DNA of 45,900 nt from Clostridia bacterium (GCA_910575055.1 CAJTDC010000010.1:1-45900), one strand, 5' to 3'. Positions 36,840 through 45,304 are shown, numbered from the stretch's first letter. The notes: generated by a model not told the origin, from the sequence alone. Numbers and translations: made by a program.

Positions 36840-37356
36840 CTTTTTCTCCTAATTTTGAGCGTAATAAATTTTTAGCACGATATAAGCGGATTTGCACATT
36901 TTTCTTTGTAATACCTAACAGTTCTGCAATCTCATTATCTGTAAAACCGATGATATATTTTAATTCTAACACAGTCTTATATTTTTCATCTAACATATGG
37001 ATTTGCTGTTTCAATTTTTCCATTGCTTCTTTCACAACAATTTCATCTAATATATCTTTTTCTTGAACTTGTTCTTCCAAAGACACTTCTTTGATATGAT
37101 TCTGCTTTTTTAAATGATTGATAGTGTAGTGTCTTGTAATTGTGATAATAAAATTTTTGGTTTCCTTTTCCTGTTCCATATTGATATTGTCCAAATGATT
37201 GGCAATCACAATAAAAACATCATGGAATAAGTCTTCTGCTAAAAAATCATCACAAATAAAACGTTTTATGGTATACATTACATACTTTTTATATTTTTCG
37301 TAAATCAATTCAAACTTACATTTTTCCTGCTCCGTATCAAAAATAAGTATTAACAT
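36832..37356 (-). CDS. ECF-type RNA polymerase sigma factor
   Basis: The 174-aa protein has region 2 (FELIYEKYKKYVMYTIKRFICDDFLAEDLFHDVFIVIANHLDNI) and region 4 (LDEKYKTVLELKYIIGFTDNEIAELLGITKKNVQIRLYRAKNLLRSKL). This two-domain layout is typical of ECF sigma factors. GGGGAA lies before ATG 37356. It is co-translated with the overlapping anti-sigma gene. It could be the factor for the second promoter motif in this window, but that motif does not precede this operon. Confidence 0.85.
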   Translation of the reverse strand: MLILIFDTEQEKCKFELIYEKYKKYVMYTIKRFICDDFLAEDLFHDVFIVIANHLDNINMEQEKETKNFIITITRHYTINHLKKQNHIKEVSLEEQVQEKDILDEIVVKEAMEKLKQQIHMLDEKYKTVLELKYIIGFTDNEIAELLGITKKNVQIRLYRAKNLLRSKLGEKDV

Positions 37357-37380
37357 ATCTTTTCCCCAATAAGTAACTTG

Positions 37381-37737
37381 TTATGATTCTATTATATTAC
37401 TATTTTTTTGGTTGTCTAGTTCAATATCTAACATAGATTCCATTATTCTGAAAAGTACTTGTTGTCTATTTGGAGAAAGTTGTATTAATTTATTATTGAT
37501 ATAGCACAAATTTGCTTCTAAATTGCTATTTACGCTATTTCCAACTAACATATCAAGAGAAATATCAAGAGCATTTGCTATGTCTATTAATGTATTCAAA
37601 CTTGGAAATTTTATACCACGTTCAATATAAGATATAAATATAGAGTTTTTGTTTATTTGCATTGCAAGTTTTTCTTGTGTATATCCGGTTTTTTTTCTAT
37701 ATTTTTTAATCTGTTTTCTGAGTGCTTTTTCATCCAT
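37381..37737 (-). CDS. XRE-family transcriptional regulator
   Basis: The 118-aa protein has an N-terminal helix-turn-helix (about residues 5-60: IKKYRKKTGYTQEKLAMQINKNSIFISYIERGIKFPSLNTLIDIANALDISLDML). A short helical C-terminus probably mediates dimerisation. It resembles repressors that control ICE or prophage genes. It is separated by 25 nt from the ECF sigma gene in the same direction and by a repeat-rich gap from the second TcdR/UviA-like sigma gene. Confidence 0.85.
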   Translation of the reverse strand: MDEKALRKQIKKYRKKTGYTQEKLAMQINKNSIFISYIERGIKFPSLNTLIDIANALDISLDMLVGNSVNSNLEANLCYINNKLIQLSPNRQQVLFRIMESMLDIELDNQKNSNIIES

Positions 37738-37860
37738 TCAATACTATCTCCATTTAATTTTATACTATTACGAAATATATTCTGTATAAAAAGTATACCA
37801 AAAGTATTACTTTTAATATAGTGAATATAAGTGTTATATATAAAACTAATAGTATTAAAA
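37738..37860. promoter_or_regulatory. Repeat-rich promoter/operator region of the XRE gene
   Basis: The gap holds several variants of a TATTACTTT/AAAGTAT theme: AAAAGTATTACTTTTA (37793-37808, nearly palindromic), AAAGTATACC, TACTATTACG and TAGTATTAAAA. Such spaced half-sites are typical of autoregulated XRE repressors, but the binding site is inferred. Confidence 0.35.
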
Positions 37861-38385
37861 TTAAGAGAAATTTTGTATTGTATCGTAAAAAATACATCTT
37901 TTTATTTTATTAATGTATTGTCTGGAATACCCTAATTCAACTGCAATTTCTTTGTCTGTATATCCTATAAATGCCTTATAAAGCACAATATAGTCTAACT
38001 TTCTCTTTCCTTTTAGCCACTGTTTTATGTCTATTTGAAATAAACAGTTTTCTATTTGAGATTCCAATGGATTAAAAAAATATATGTTATCTATTTTTGA
38101 TTTTTCATGCTGCAATTTTTTACTTTTGTCATAAAGGCTGTAAAATTTATGTAAAATAGATTTTTTGATATACAAAAGACAAGAATATTCATTTTTTATT
38201 TGCTTTATATGAATAATTGCTTCATACAAAGTTAATGTCAATTCTTGAAAACTGTCCTCATACTCTAAATCATACAATTTTTTAGAATAACAATGAAGTA
38301 ATGGCTTGAATTTTATTACAATTTCTTCAAAATACTTTTGTTGTTTCGTTTCTAAATATAATTGTATTAATAAATTTACCTTTAT
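37861..38385 (-). CDS. Second TcdR/UviA-like sigma factor, start codon unclear (ATA)
   Basis: From TTG 38277 the frame gives 138 aa. The same frame is open a further 36 codons upstream and encodes the missing start of region 2 (QQKYFEEIVIKFKPLLHCYSKKLYDLEYEDSFQELTLTLYEAI), matching the first sigma factor (KFEPLLKKYCWLLSYEDAYNDLMET). Region 4 is FLFQIDIKQWLKGKRKLDYIVLYKAFIGYTDKEIAVELGYSRQYINKIKR-like. The only codon at proper distance from a ribosome site (GGGGGG, 7-nt spacing) is ATA at 38385, where ATG would be expected. The gene is thus either silenced by a G-to-A change or started inefficiently. Full length would be about 174 aa. Confidence 0.6.
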   Translation of the reverse strand: MKVNLLIQLYLETKQQKYFEEIVIKFKPLLHCYSKKLYDLEYEDSFQELTLTLYEAIIHIKQIKNEYSCLLYIKKSILHKFYSLYDKSKKLQHEKSKIDNIYFFNPLESQIENCLFQIDIKQWLKGKRKLDYIVLYKAFIGYTDKEIAVELGYSRQYINKIKRCIFYDTIQNFS

Positions 38386-38388
38386 GAA

Positions 38389-38416
38389 TTATCCCCCCTG
38401 TTTCAGAGGGATAATG
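38389..38416 (-). promoter_or_regulatory. Hairpin covering the ribosome site of the second sigma gene
   Basis: On the - strand ATTATCCCTCTG pairs with CAGGGGGGATAAT around an AAA loop (allowing two G/T pairs). The 3' arm contains the GGGGGG ribosome site of the sigma gene. No T-run follows on either strand, so translational masking is likelier than termination. Confidence 0.45.
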
Positions 38417-38516
38417 AAATTACTTAGGAGGAAATATTACCATCAGTATCAATTATTATTTTAACACATACTATATGTTTTATTAAGTGACAAAATCGTG
38501 TCATTTTCGTGTCATT

Positions 38517-38547
38517 TTGTAGTAAAATGTCGATTTTTTTTGTTTAT
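38517..38547 (+). promoter_or_regulatory. Second-class promoter motif, small regulator gene
   Basis: TTGTAGTA (38517-38524), 17 nt, GTTTAT (38542-38547). It is preceded by two direct repeats of CGTGTCATTTT (from about 38499), a possible activator or repressor site. Confidence 0.55.
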
Positions 38548-38595
38548 ATAGTAAAAGAACACTGGGATAAATGAAAAAACAAAGGAGGAAATTGT

Positions 38596-38961
38596 ATGAC
38601 AAAAACAGATGTTAAGGAAATGTTAGTATCTTATAAACAACTGTCAGCAAAAGTAGAGATATGGAAAGAGTATTTAATTCTTTATGATAATTTAGAGATA
38701 AAATTGGAGTGCCAAAAAGCAGCACTTCAGTTAAAAATTATCAATCAATGTTTGAATTTATTAAAAGAGCCACACAAATTTATATTAGAAACACATCTTA
38801 TCAATCAGTGCATATGGAGTGAAACAATAGAATTATTTGAACAAAAGTGGGGCGTACTAAATGGTCGTTCTGAACGAACATTAAAACGTATGCAGTCACA
38901 AGCAATACAGGAAATGTTAAATTTTATTGAAACATCTAAATTGGAAAATTATCTTTCATAA
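38596..38961 (+). CDS. Small sigma-region-4-like regulator
   Basis: The 121-aa helical protein ends with a helix-turn-helix-like part (TIELFEQKWGVLNGRSERTLKRMQSQAIQEML). The layout recalls ArpU/RinA-type or sigma-region-4-like phage and ICE regulators. There is no signal peptide. A strong AAAGGAGG site lies 8 nt before the ATG. Its promoter motif is the one shared with the stalk-protein genes, so it may connect that regulon with ICE control. Function is inferred. Confidence 0.5.
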   Translation: MTKTDVKEMLVSYKQLSAKVEIWKEYLILYDNLEIKLECQKAALQLKIINQCLNLLKEPHKFILETHLINQCIWSETIELFEQKWGVLNGRSERTLKRMQSQAIQEMLNFIETSKLENYLS

Positions 38962-39022
38962 ATCATTTATTTTCCTTGAAACAAATTACTTACGATAAAA
39001 CTTAAAAATATACAAGCATATT

Positions 39023-39094
39023 CCATTCATTCTTTTTCAAATGATAACTGCTTGTAATTAGAAATATTTTTTCTGTTGAATGATGAATGAATGG
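39023..39094. repeat. Distant inverted repeat
   Basis: CCATTCATTC (39023-39032) is perfectly inverted as GAATGAATGG (39085-39094) with 52 bp between. It lies in a gene-free gap (38962-39318) and could be two binding sites for one regulator. Confidence 0.4.
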
Positions 39095-39204
39095 TCAAAT
39101 TTATTTACATAATATTATCAATGACCACTTCCAAATATTGTGTGATTTTCACATAAAAGAGGCAGTAGTCTTAGTAATATTGATTAAAATATTTTTTGTG
39201 ATAA

Positions 39205-39245
39205 GGGTACAGGCAGAAATTATATTCTGTTTGTACCTTTTTTTG
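39205..39245 (+). terminator. Probable Rho-independent terminator
   Basis: GGGTACA.GCAGA pairs with TCTG..TGTACC and is followed by seven T. It ends transcription of the regulator at 38596. Confidence 0.7.
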
Positions 39246-39318
39246 TTTGGAAAAAAGTGTCGTTCTCCACCTATCCAACTTTGAGTTCAAAAAAATTCAA
39301 AATTTGGAGGAGAATAAA

Positions 39319-39705
39319 ATGAGAAAAGTTGAAATCAAAGACAGTAATGGAAAAAAAACTTTTGTTGAAGTATCAGAAGAAGTTTATGCAGTTTTGCAGG
39401 AAGAAAGTAAAGAAAAGGAACGTCAAAGAAACGAAAAAAGAAGACACTTTGATACCAGAGAGTTGAGTGATTACATAATACATCAAAAAAGAGTTGCTGA
39501 AAATTTAGAGGACTACTGCATCAACAGAGAGCAACTAAAAGAAATCCAAAAAGTTGTAGGTACTTGTACAAAAACACAACAGAGAAGATTTTACTTAAAC
39601 CGTATTTGCGGTTACAGCTATACAGAAATTGCAAGAATAGAGGGCTGTAACCTTATTTCAGTTAGAGAATCTGTTTTAACTGTATTAAAAAAATTAAAAA
39701 AGTGA
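39319..39705 (+). CDS. Sigma-70-region-4-like ICE regulator
   Basis: The 128-aa protein has an N-terminal modified-strand part (MRKVEIKDSNGKKTFVEVSEEVYAVLQEESKEKERQRNEKRR) and a C-terminal helix-turn-helix (TKTQQRRFYLNRICGYSYTEIARIEGCNLISVRESVLTVLKKLKK). Proteins of this layout are common near the integration module of Clostridia ICEs and are often annotated as sigma factors. ATG 39319 has TTGGAGGAG at good spacing; the longer frame upstream has none. Confidence 0.75.
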   Translation: MRKVEIKDSNGKKTFVEVSEEVYAVLQEESKEKERQRNEKRRHFDTRELSDYIIHQKRVAENLEDYCINREQLKEIQKVVGTCTKTQQRRFYLNRICGYSYTEIARIEGCNLISVRESVLTVLKKLKK

Positions 39706-40097
39706 AAGAAATTTAAAAAAGTACCCTAAGATTTGCCCAAGAAGTGACCTATATAGTAAGAAGGTTTTTCGTGATACCTTTTTACTGCACCTTGACAAAT
39801 TCATATCAGTATACAAACGATTTTTAATATTATGAAGAATTGCCATGATAATATAAAAAATATTGGAGCGATTCCATAAGTTTTAGAAAGTCACTGTTGT
39901 GTACCTCGCATAGTAAATGAGGAATACTGCGAATATCGTGTGCAGACTTGTCAACTGCAATATAACACGTATCGGTGGTATTTGTGACAGCTTTTTAGCA
40001 GTTTGTATATTCCGTATTGGGGAACGAGCTAAAAATATAATCTTGTTATATTAGAATACAGTACAAAAGAAAAAATTTTTAAAATACATAAAAGCAT
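39706..40097. other. Gene-free structured intergenic region
   Basis: No credible ORF is present. There are several inverted repeats, for example CGTGT.GCAG / CTGC.ACACG at 39937-39969 and CCTC/GAGG near 39904-39922. Base composition is more balanced here than in the surrounding AT-rich gaps. This looks like a structured untranslated RNA or control region in front of the DUF6870 gene; I could not assign a known RNA family. Confidence 0.35.
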
Positions 40098-40138
40098 ATT
40101 TCTGTCAGGCTGTACTATTGCAGTCTGACAGAAATTTT
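40098..40138 (+). terminator. Hairpin, possible terminator
   Basis: TTTCTGTCAG pairs with CTGACAGAAA across a 16-nt loop, followed by TTTT. Confidence 0.6.
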
Positions 40139-40188
40139 AATAGAAAAGACAGGACATTTCAAAAAGTGTTTTGTCTTTTCTATTAAAA
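40135..40188. promoter_or_regulatory. 17-bp inverted repeat before the DUF6870 gene
   Basis: TTTTAATAGAAAAGACA (40135-40151) and TGTCTTTTCTATTAAAA (40172-40188) are perfect inverted copies. The right arm abuts the GAGGAGG ribosome site of the next gene, and the left arm overlaps the preceding hairpin. The two hairpins are mutually exclusive at their edges, which would suit attenuation. Confidence 0.5.
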
Positions 40189-40206
40189 AAGAGGAGGAAT
40201 AAAAAC

Positions 40207-40422
40207 ATGAAAAATAAACCAAAAGTAATTGATAGAGATAAATTAGTGGATATTAGAGATGTTGTTATCAATACAGATTTACCCAAAGAGGAAAGAATAA
40301 AAGATTATATACGACAGATTAAAAATCCTTATTGTTTTAAATGTGGCAAATATGTTGTCATATCCAAATTTTCAGAAAATGGCTTATCATTGGAGGATTG
40401 TTTGAAAGGAATATTATTGTAA
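40207..40422 (+). CDS. DUF6870 family protein
   Basis: The 71-aa protein reads KVIDRDKLVDIRDVVINTDLPKEERIKDYIRQIKNPYCFKCGKYVV, a clear DUF6870 pattern found just upstream of recombinase genes in many Clostridia ICEs. Its function is unknown; an excisionase-like or regulatory role is sometimes supposed. ATG 40207 follows GAGGAGGAA by 6-7 nt. Confidence 0.8.
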   Translation: MKNKPKVIDRDKLVDIRDVVINTDLPKEERIKDYIRQIKNPYCFKCGKYVVISKFSENGLSLEDCLKGILL

Positions 40423-40434
40423 TCAAATTTATAG

Positions 40435-40463
40435 TAGACTTCTTGTAAAAAGTGTGATATACT
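40435..40463 (+). promoter_or_regulatory. Housekeeping-type promoter of the recombinase operon
   Basis: TAGACT (40435-40440), 17 nt, TATACT (40458-40463), with TG one base before the -10 box (extended -10). About 95 nt of leader follow. Confidence 0.55.
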
Positions 40464-40510
40464 AATAACGGAAAAAGATAAAAGGTATAAACTGAATAAA
40501 GAGAAATGAT

Positions 40511-40564
40511 ATCACTCTTGAATTTACGGGAGAAGTCTGTAAATTTTTAAGGAGTGATTTTTTT
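40511..40564 (+). promoter_or_regulatory. Attenuator-like hairpin over the recombinase ribosome site
   Basis: ATCACTC (40511-40517) pairs with GAGTGAT (40552-40558). Inside, AATTTAC (40521-40527) pairs with GTAAATT (40539-40545). The 3' arm contains the AAGGAG ribosome site and is followed directly by a T-run and the ATG at 40565. The structure could both stop transcription and hide the ribosome site. Confidence 0.6.
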
Positions 40565-42075
40565 ATGTCAAAATATAAAGCAATCAGTTATACAAGACTT
40601 TCCTACACCAATGAAAAAGACAACGAAAGTAACAGCATTTCTAATCAAAAAATGTTAATTAGAGATTTTGTAAAGAAGCATTCTGATATTGAAATTGTTT
40701 CTGAAATATTGTAAAAGATTTGTCCAGATTTGGCAGAGATTACATACAAACGGGAAAATATTTGCGACAAATATTGCCGTCGTTGGGTGTTCGTTTTATT
40801 GCTATCAATGATAACATTGATACTTTAAAAGAAAATTGTACTGGTTTAGATGTTTCATTGAAAACAATTATCAATGATGCTTATAGTCAAGACATCTCTA
40901 AAAAAATCAGGAGTGTTTTGGAGCAAAAAAGAAAAGAAGGATTGTATGTAGCTGCCTTTACACCCTATGGCTATCAAAAATCAGAGGAAAATAAAAATCA
41001 GCTTATAGTTGACGAACAAACAGCACCGATTATTAAAGATATTTTTAAAATGAAATTAGACGGTATGAGTGCAGCAAGAATTGCTGATACATTGAATGAA
41101 AAAGGTATCCTTTCTCCCGTGATGTACAAAAAACAAAATGGGTATGCTTATGCAAAAGGCGGATACATCACAGAAAACAATGCAAAATGGTCAGCAACTA
41201 CCATACTGAGAATACTAAAAAATGAAATTTACACAGGAACAATGGTGCAGGGTAAAAAAACAACATATAATTACAAGTTAAAAAATATTATTAAAAAGCC
41301 AAAAAGTGAATGGATATATGTAGAGAATACGCATGAGGCAATCATTTCAAAACAGGAATTTGATTTCGTGCAGAATACACTTTTTTTAGATACTCGGACT
41401 GCACCTCATAAAGAAAGTGTATATTTGTTTTCGGGACTGCTAATTTGTGGCGATTGTGGTAACCGTATGACAAGAAAAACGGTCACTTGTGGAAAGAAAA
41501 AATATTTGTATTACTATTGTCCAACTGGGAAAAAAGCCTGTACCTCTACTCATATGATAAAAGAAGACGAGCTGATAGCTTGTGTTCTGGAAAGTGTGAA
41601 AAAGCACATCAGTAGCATAATCTCATTGGATAAACTGTTAAGCAATGTAGAAAATACAAGAATCAATCAAAAAATTGTACAAAAATATGGAAAAGAAATT
41701 GCACAAAAAGAGCAAAAGGCAGAGGAATTAAAAAGGTTTCAATCCTCACTATATGAAAATTACATCAAAGGAATTTTACCAAAACAGGATTATAGAATGT
41801 TGAAGGAGGAATATACATCAAAGTTAAAAATAGTAGAAAAAGAAATTTCCGCTTTAAATGAAAAGCTAGAAAAAGAGTTATGGCATGACCGAAAAGAATG
41901 GATAGAGCATTTTAAGAAATTTTCAAATATTATGGAATTAGACAGAAATGCAGTTGTTCAGTTAATACAATCTGTAAAAATTTTTGAAAAAAAGCAAATT
42001 GAAATCACCTTTCGTTATCAATCGGAATACGAAGAAACAACAAAAATGCTTCATTCTCAAAAGGGGGTTATTTGA
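40565..42075 (+). pseudogene. Large serine recombinase 1, internal deletion
   Basis: The N-terminus MSKYKAISYTRLSYTNEKDNESNSISNQ carries the catalytic serine motif (YTRLS). After EIVSE about 25-30 codons normally containing DxGxSGxxFxRP are missing. Coding resumes in another frame with IVKDLSRFGRDYIQTGKYLRQ and runs to 42075 through the recombinase domain and a zinc-ribbon part (LLICGDCGNRMTRK...YYYCPTGKKAC) to a coiled coil. A deletion near 40711 with frameshift explains it. The catalytic fold should be dead. Such proteins integrate and excise ICEs; three in tandem is a known arrangement in some ICEs. Confidence 0.88.
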
Positions 42076-42076
42076 C

Positions 42077-43728
42077 ATGGCTAGAAAAAGTAGAAAAAAC
42101 AATATTTTAAATGAAAATAGTGTTCCAAAATCAAAGTTTACAATCAACACTGCTCTCTACATTCGATTATCTGTTGAGGATAACAAAAATAGAGGAAATT
42201 CTATAGAACATCAACAAATATTATTAAGGAATTTTGTTGCAGTTAATCCAGAATTTCATGTTGTAAAAACATACATTGATAATGGCAAAACGGGTACAAA
42301 CTTTGAACGTCCAGCGTTTCAAGAAATGATACAGGATATAGAAGCAGGAAAAATACAATGTGTCATTGTAAAAGACCTTTCCCGTTTAGGGAGAAACTAC
42401 ATTGATACAGGCTATTACATACAAAGTTATTTTCCATCATATAAAGTACGTTTTATCGCTTTGAGCGAAAATTTCGATACAGAAAAAGAAGATAGTAACA
42501 ATATACTACTTCCAGTGCTGAACATGATAAATGAATCTTATGCGATAGATGCTAGTAAAAAAGTGAGAGAACAAGCTGCAAGAGATAGGAAAGCAGGAAA
42601 GTTTATAGGGGATAAAGCCCCTTATGGCTATAAAAAATCTCCTGATGATTGTCACAAGTTAATTGTTGACGAAGAAGCAGCAAATGTTGTAAAACAAATT
42701 TTTCAATGGGTGTTAGAAGGAACTTCTTATGATAAAATAGATATTTTGTTAAATGAAGCAAATATTTTAACACCTGGCTTTTATGGAAAAAAGAAAGGAT
42801 TAATTTCAAGTAAAAAGTTGATTGGACAAGGTTATTGGAATACATTTACGATTGATAAAATTGTAAAAAGTGAGATTTACACAGGTGATATGGTGCAAGG
42901 AAAATCAACTAAAATTGGAAAGAAACAGATAAAAACGGATAAAAAAGATTGGATTATTGTAAAAAATACCCATGAAGCGATTATATCAAAAGAAACTTTT
43001 GAAAAGGCACAACAATATCGTGCTGAAATAGCGAAAAAAAGTAAATCTAAAAACAAAATACCTTATACAGAAAATGTATTAAAAGGGAAAATTTATTGTC
43101 AATGCTGTGGAAAAAATCTAAATCGTGGTAGAGAAATAACTAAAACAAAAGGAGAAATTTATTTCTTTTATTGCATTACAAACTGGCGTATTAAAAAAGG
43201 AAATTGTGAAGGAGTTCGTATCAATGAACGAAAACTTTTTCAAAAAATACTTTTTCTATTTAATGAAAAAAGAAATTTGTTTTTAGAAAAAGAGCAATAT
43301 TTACAACAACAAATACAATCTATGCAAAAAACATGGTATTGTGGAAGCAACAACAAACTGCATTAGAAATGCAGAGGAATGAAAAAAGATTGTATTTGCA
43401 AGCCTTGTACGAAAACCTTATCAACAAAGTAATTACACAAACAGAATATAAGGAACTCAGAAAAGACTATCAAAGTGCAATTGAAAATTTGTTGTCTGAA
43501 ATCACTTGTTTAGAAGAAATACAACAAAATGTCTGCCAAAAAATTGAAAACATTCTAAATTTACAAGAGAATTTTCGAGCAACACAAATTTCAGAAATCA
43601 CAAAAGAGTTTGTAGATAAATTTATAGAAAGAGTAGAAGTTTCTCCAGATAATACTGTAACTGTAACTTTTTACTTTGATGAACTTTTGAAAGAAATAGG
43701 GGGGGAACAACATTGCGTGATTATGTGA
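42077..43728 (+). pseudogene. Large serine recombinase 2, 1-nt frameshift in an A-run
   Basis: The first frame (42077-43366) has YIRLSVEDNKNRGNSIEHQ, DNGKTGTNFERPAF, VIVKDLSRLGRNYIDTGYYI, the recombinase domain and zinc ribbon (YCQCCGKNLNRG). It leaves the family pattern after IQSMQK. The next frame supplies KRLYLQALYENLINKVITQTEYKELRKDY and a typical C-terminal coiled coil and beta tail to 43728. Adding one A to the run of six A at 43326-43331 restores 550 aa. The catalytic and DNA-binding parts remain intact in the first frame, so this is the recombinase most likely to keep some function. The ATG follows GGGGG by 8 nt and recombinase 1 by 1 nt. Confidence 0.88.
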
Positions 43729-43860
43729 TTGCCCTTTATATTCGCCTTTCTGCAAATGACAAAGAAGTAGAAAGCAATAGTATTGAACATCAAGACGGGA
43801 TTTGTCAAGGGAACTTTCACCCAAAAGACGAAAACTCCCTTCCCGCAAACTGGAAGTTAT

Positions 43861-44640
43861 CTAATCTTCCTCGTCCGGCTTGAATACCTTCAAATAGGCG
43901 GGACGGCCCTTCGCCTCCTCACCATAGACATACAGGGTGTTGGTCTCCGTGTCCAGGCAGGTATGGCAGAAGCGCCCGCCAGGAAAGGGATATGGCTCCT
44001 GGAGGCGCTGGAAGTCTACGCCACCCTCGGACAAAACCGTTTGAATCTCGGCAGGGTCCTCAATCTCGTCCGGCTGGGCCTTTGGCTCCAGATTTACAAG
44101 CAGGATGTCCAGGAGGAAGGACTGAACCGAATCGGAGAAGGGCGCCCAGCTATATACATCGTCCTGGTTGTTGTAGTACACTACCGGGTTGGGCTGATCC
44201 AAATCCTCCGCTTTGATGCCCGCATACCAGCAGCCCTGATTTTCGCACCAGAACAGCAGATAGTTGCCAGTCACCTCGCCCCACCGCTCCCAGGGCAGGG
44301 CGCGCACCTTCGCCAGTTCTTCATAATCCTCTTCTCCTGGTTTGCTAAAAGTCTTCAAGTCCTCATCAATATGATCGTAAGAGAAGGTCAGGCGCTTTTT
44401 AAAGGGTTTGGCCTTTTTGTCTGGGATGAATATCTCATGCAGCGCACAATTTAAGCTGGCCCTGCCGCAAGCGAGATAGTATTCCCGCAGGGCATCGGGA
44501 AGCCGAATGCTTGCCGCCGCCTCATAGGAGGCAATTGTCTTTTCAGAAAATCCTGTTGCCCTTCCCACCCCAAAGCCGAACAACGGTTCTGCCCACCGAA
44601 CCAATTCAATGGGGGAAATCTGATAATGCTTTTCGCTCAT
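43861..44640 (-). CDS. SMI1/KNR4 family protein
   Basis: The 259-aa soluble protein has the N-terminal pattern FSEKTIASYEAAASIRLPDALREYYLACG and the central GNYLLFWCENQGCWYAGIKAEDLDQPNPVVYYNNQD, both typical of SMI1/KNR4 proteins. Many bacterial members are immunity proteins of toxin systems, others are simply cargo. Codon usage is GC-rich, unlike all neighbours. AGGAGG lies 8 nt before the ATG and the gene is intact. No cognate toxin gene is in the insertion. Confidence 0.82.
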   Translation of the reverse strand: MSEKHYQISPIELVRWAEPLFGFGVGRATGFSEKTIASYEAAASIRLPDALREYYLACGRASLNCALHEIFIPDKKAKPFKKRLTFSYDHIDEDLKTFSKPGEEDYEELAKVRALPWERWGEVTGNYLLFWCENQGCWYAGIKAEDLDQPNPVVYYNNQDDVYSWAPFSDSVQSFLLDILLVNLEPKAQPDEIEDPAEIQTVLSEGGVDFQRLQEPYPFPGGRFCHTCLDTETNTLYVYGEEAKGRPAYLKVFKPDEED

Positions 44641-44777
44641 AGTATCGTCCTCCTGCTACTTCTGTCGATTTGATTTTCTATGTATTAACTAAAATGTCAT
44701 TTTGTCAAATTGGCCCACTCAAAGTATAGCACAAAGCCGACCAGCGTTCAATCCCCATTGTAGAGCCTTCACCTAAC

Positions 44778-44875
44778 TTGCAAGCAGTACATTTGTTCCT
44801 ACAAATGCTCAAAACAGACTTTCGGCGTGTCCGCCGAAAATCTGTTTTTGCTTGTTGGGACAGCGTCCCAAACCC
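44778..44875 (-). other. Second oriT-like hairpin cluster (reverse orientation)
   Basis: Read on the - strand the order is GGGTTTGGGA.cgctg.TCCCAACAAGCA, then a 15-bp-class hairpin (AAACAGA.TTTCGGCG / CGCCGAAA.TCTGTTT), then CATTTGT/ACAAATG, then CTGCTTGCAA. The cluster at 18572-18630 has the same order: GGGTTTGGGG.CCCCAACAAGCA, a hairpin, then CTGCTTGCAA. Both flanking words are conserved while the hairpin between differs. A transfer origin or relaxase binding site is inferred. Confidence 0.5.
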
Positions 44876-45304
44876 TTTGAACAGTCCCGTGGCCGAGGTT
44901 GGCTGCGCGTTCGTTTCACGAACGCTGTATTACCTGACAAAGTGAAAACGGGCAGGAGCGGCACCCATCAGAACACCGGAGAGTGGTAGTGCCAGACTTG
45001 CCCGTCAAAAGAAAATTGGCATACCAGCAACCAGACCATGAAGCTGGATGCGCATCCGGTGGGCCTCCCTGGTCAAGCGCACAAATGCCGCAGGCAGTAT
45101 CGCCGCCCGCTTGCGGGTGGTGAGTAAGTGCGCCTTTACCAGGGCCCGTAACAAGAAAGAGGGCATCCAGGTCAACCCCGAACACCCCCCGCATATGCTT
45201 CCTCCTGCCGGTCTATCACCGCCCTTCCAGCCTGTGCCATTTACCACAAATGAGCCGCAGTCATATGTATTTGGTGGCAGAAACCACCCTTTACATAGTA
45301 ACTC
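44876..45304. other. GC-rich stretch without a recognisable gene
   Basis: Short open frames exist on both strands but none has a recognisable family or a convincing ribosome site combined with sensible length. An inverted repeat GCGTTCGT..ACGAACGC lies at 44907-44927. It may be the remains of genes of the donor element. Confidence 0.5.

Noticed and set aside
43783-44454. Long + strand ORF across the GC-rich insertion
   Set aside because: It lies antisense to the intact SMI1/KNR4 gene and has no ribosome site. High GC makes long chance ORFs likely.
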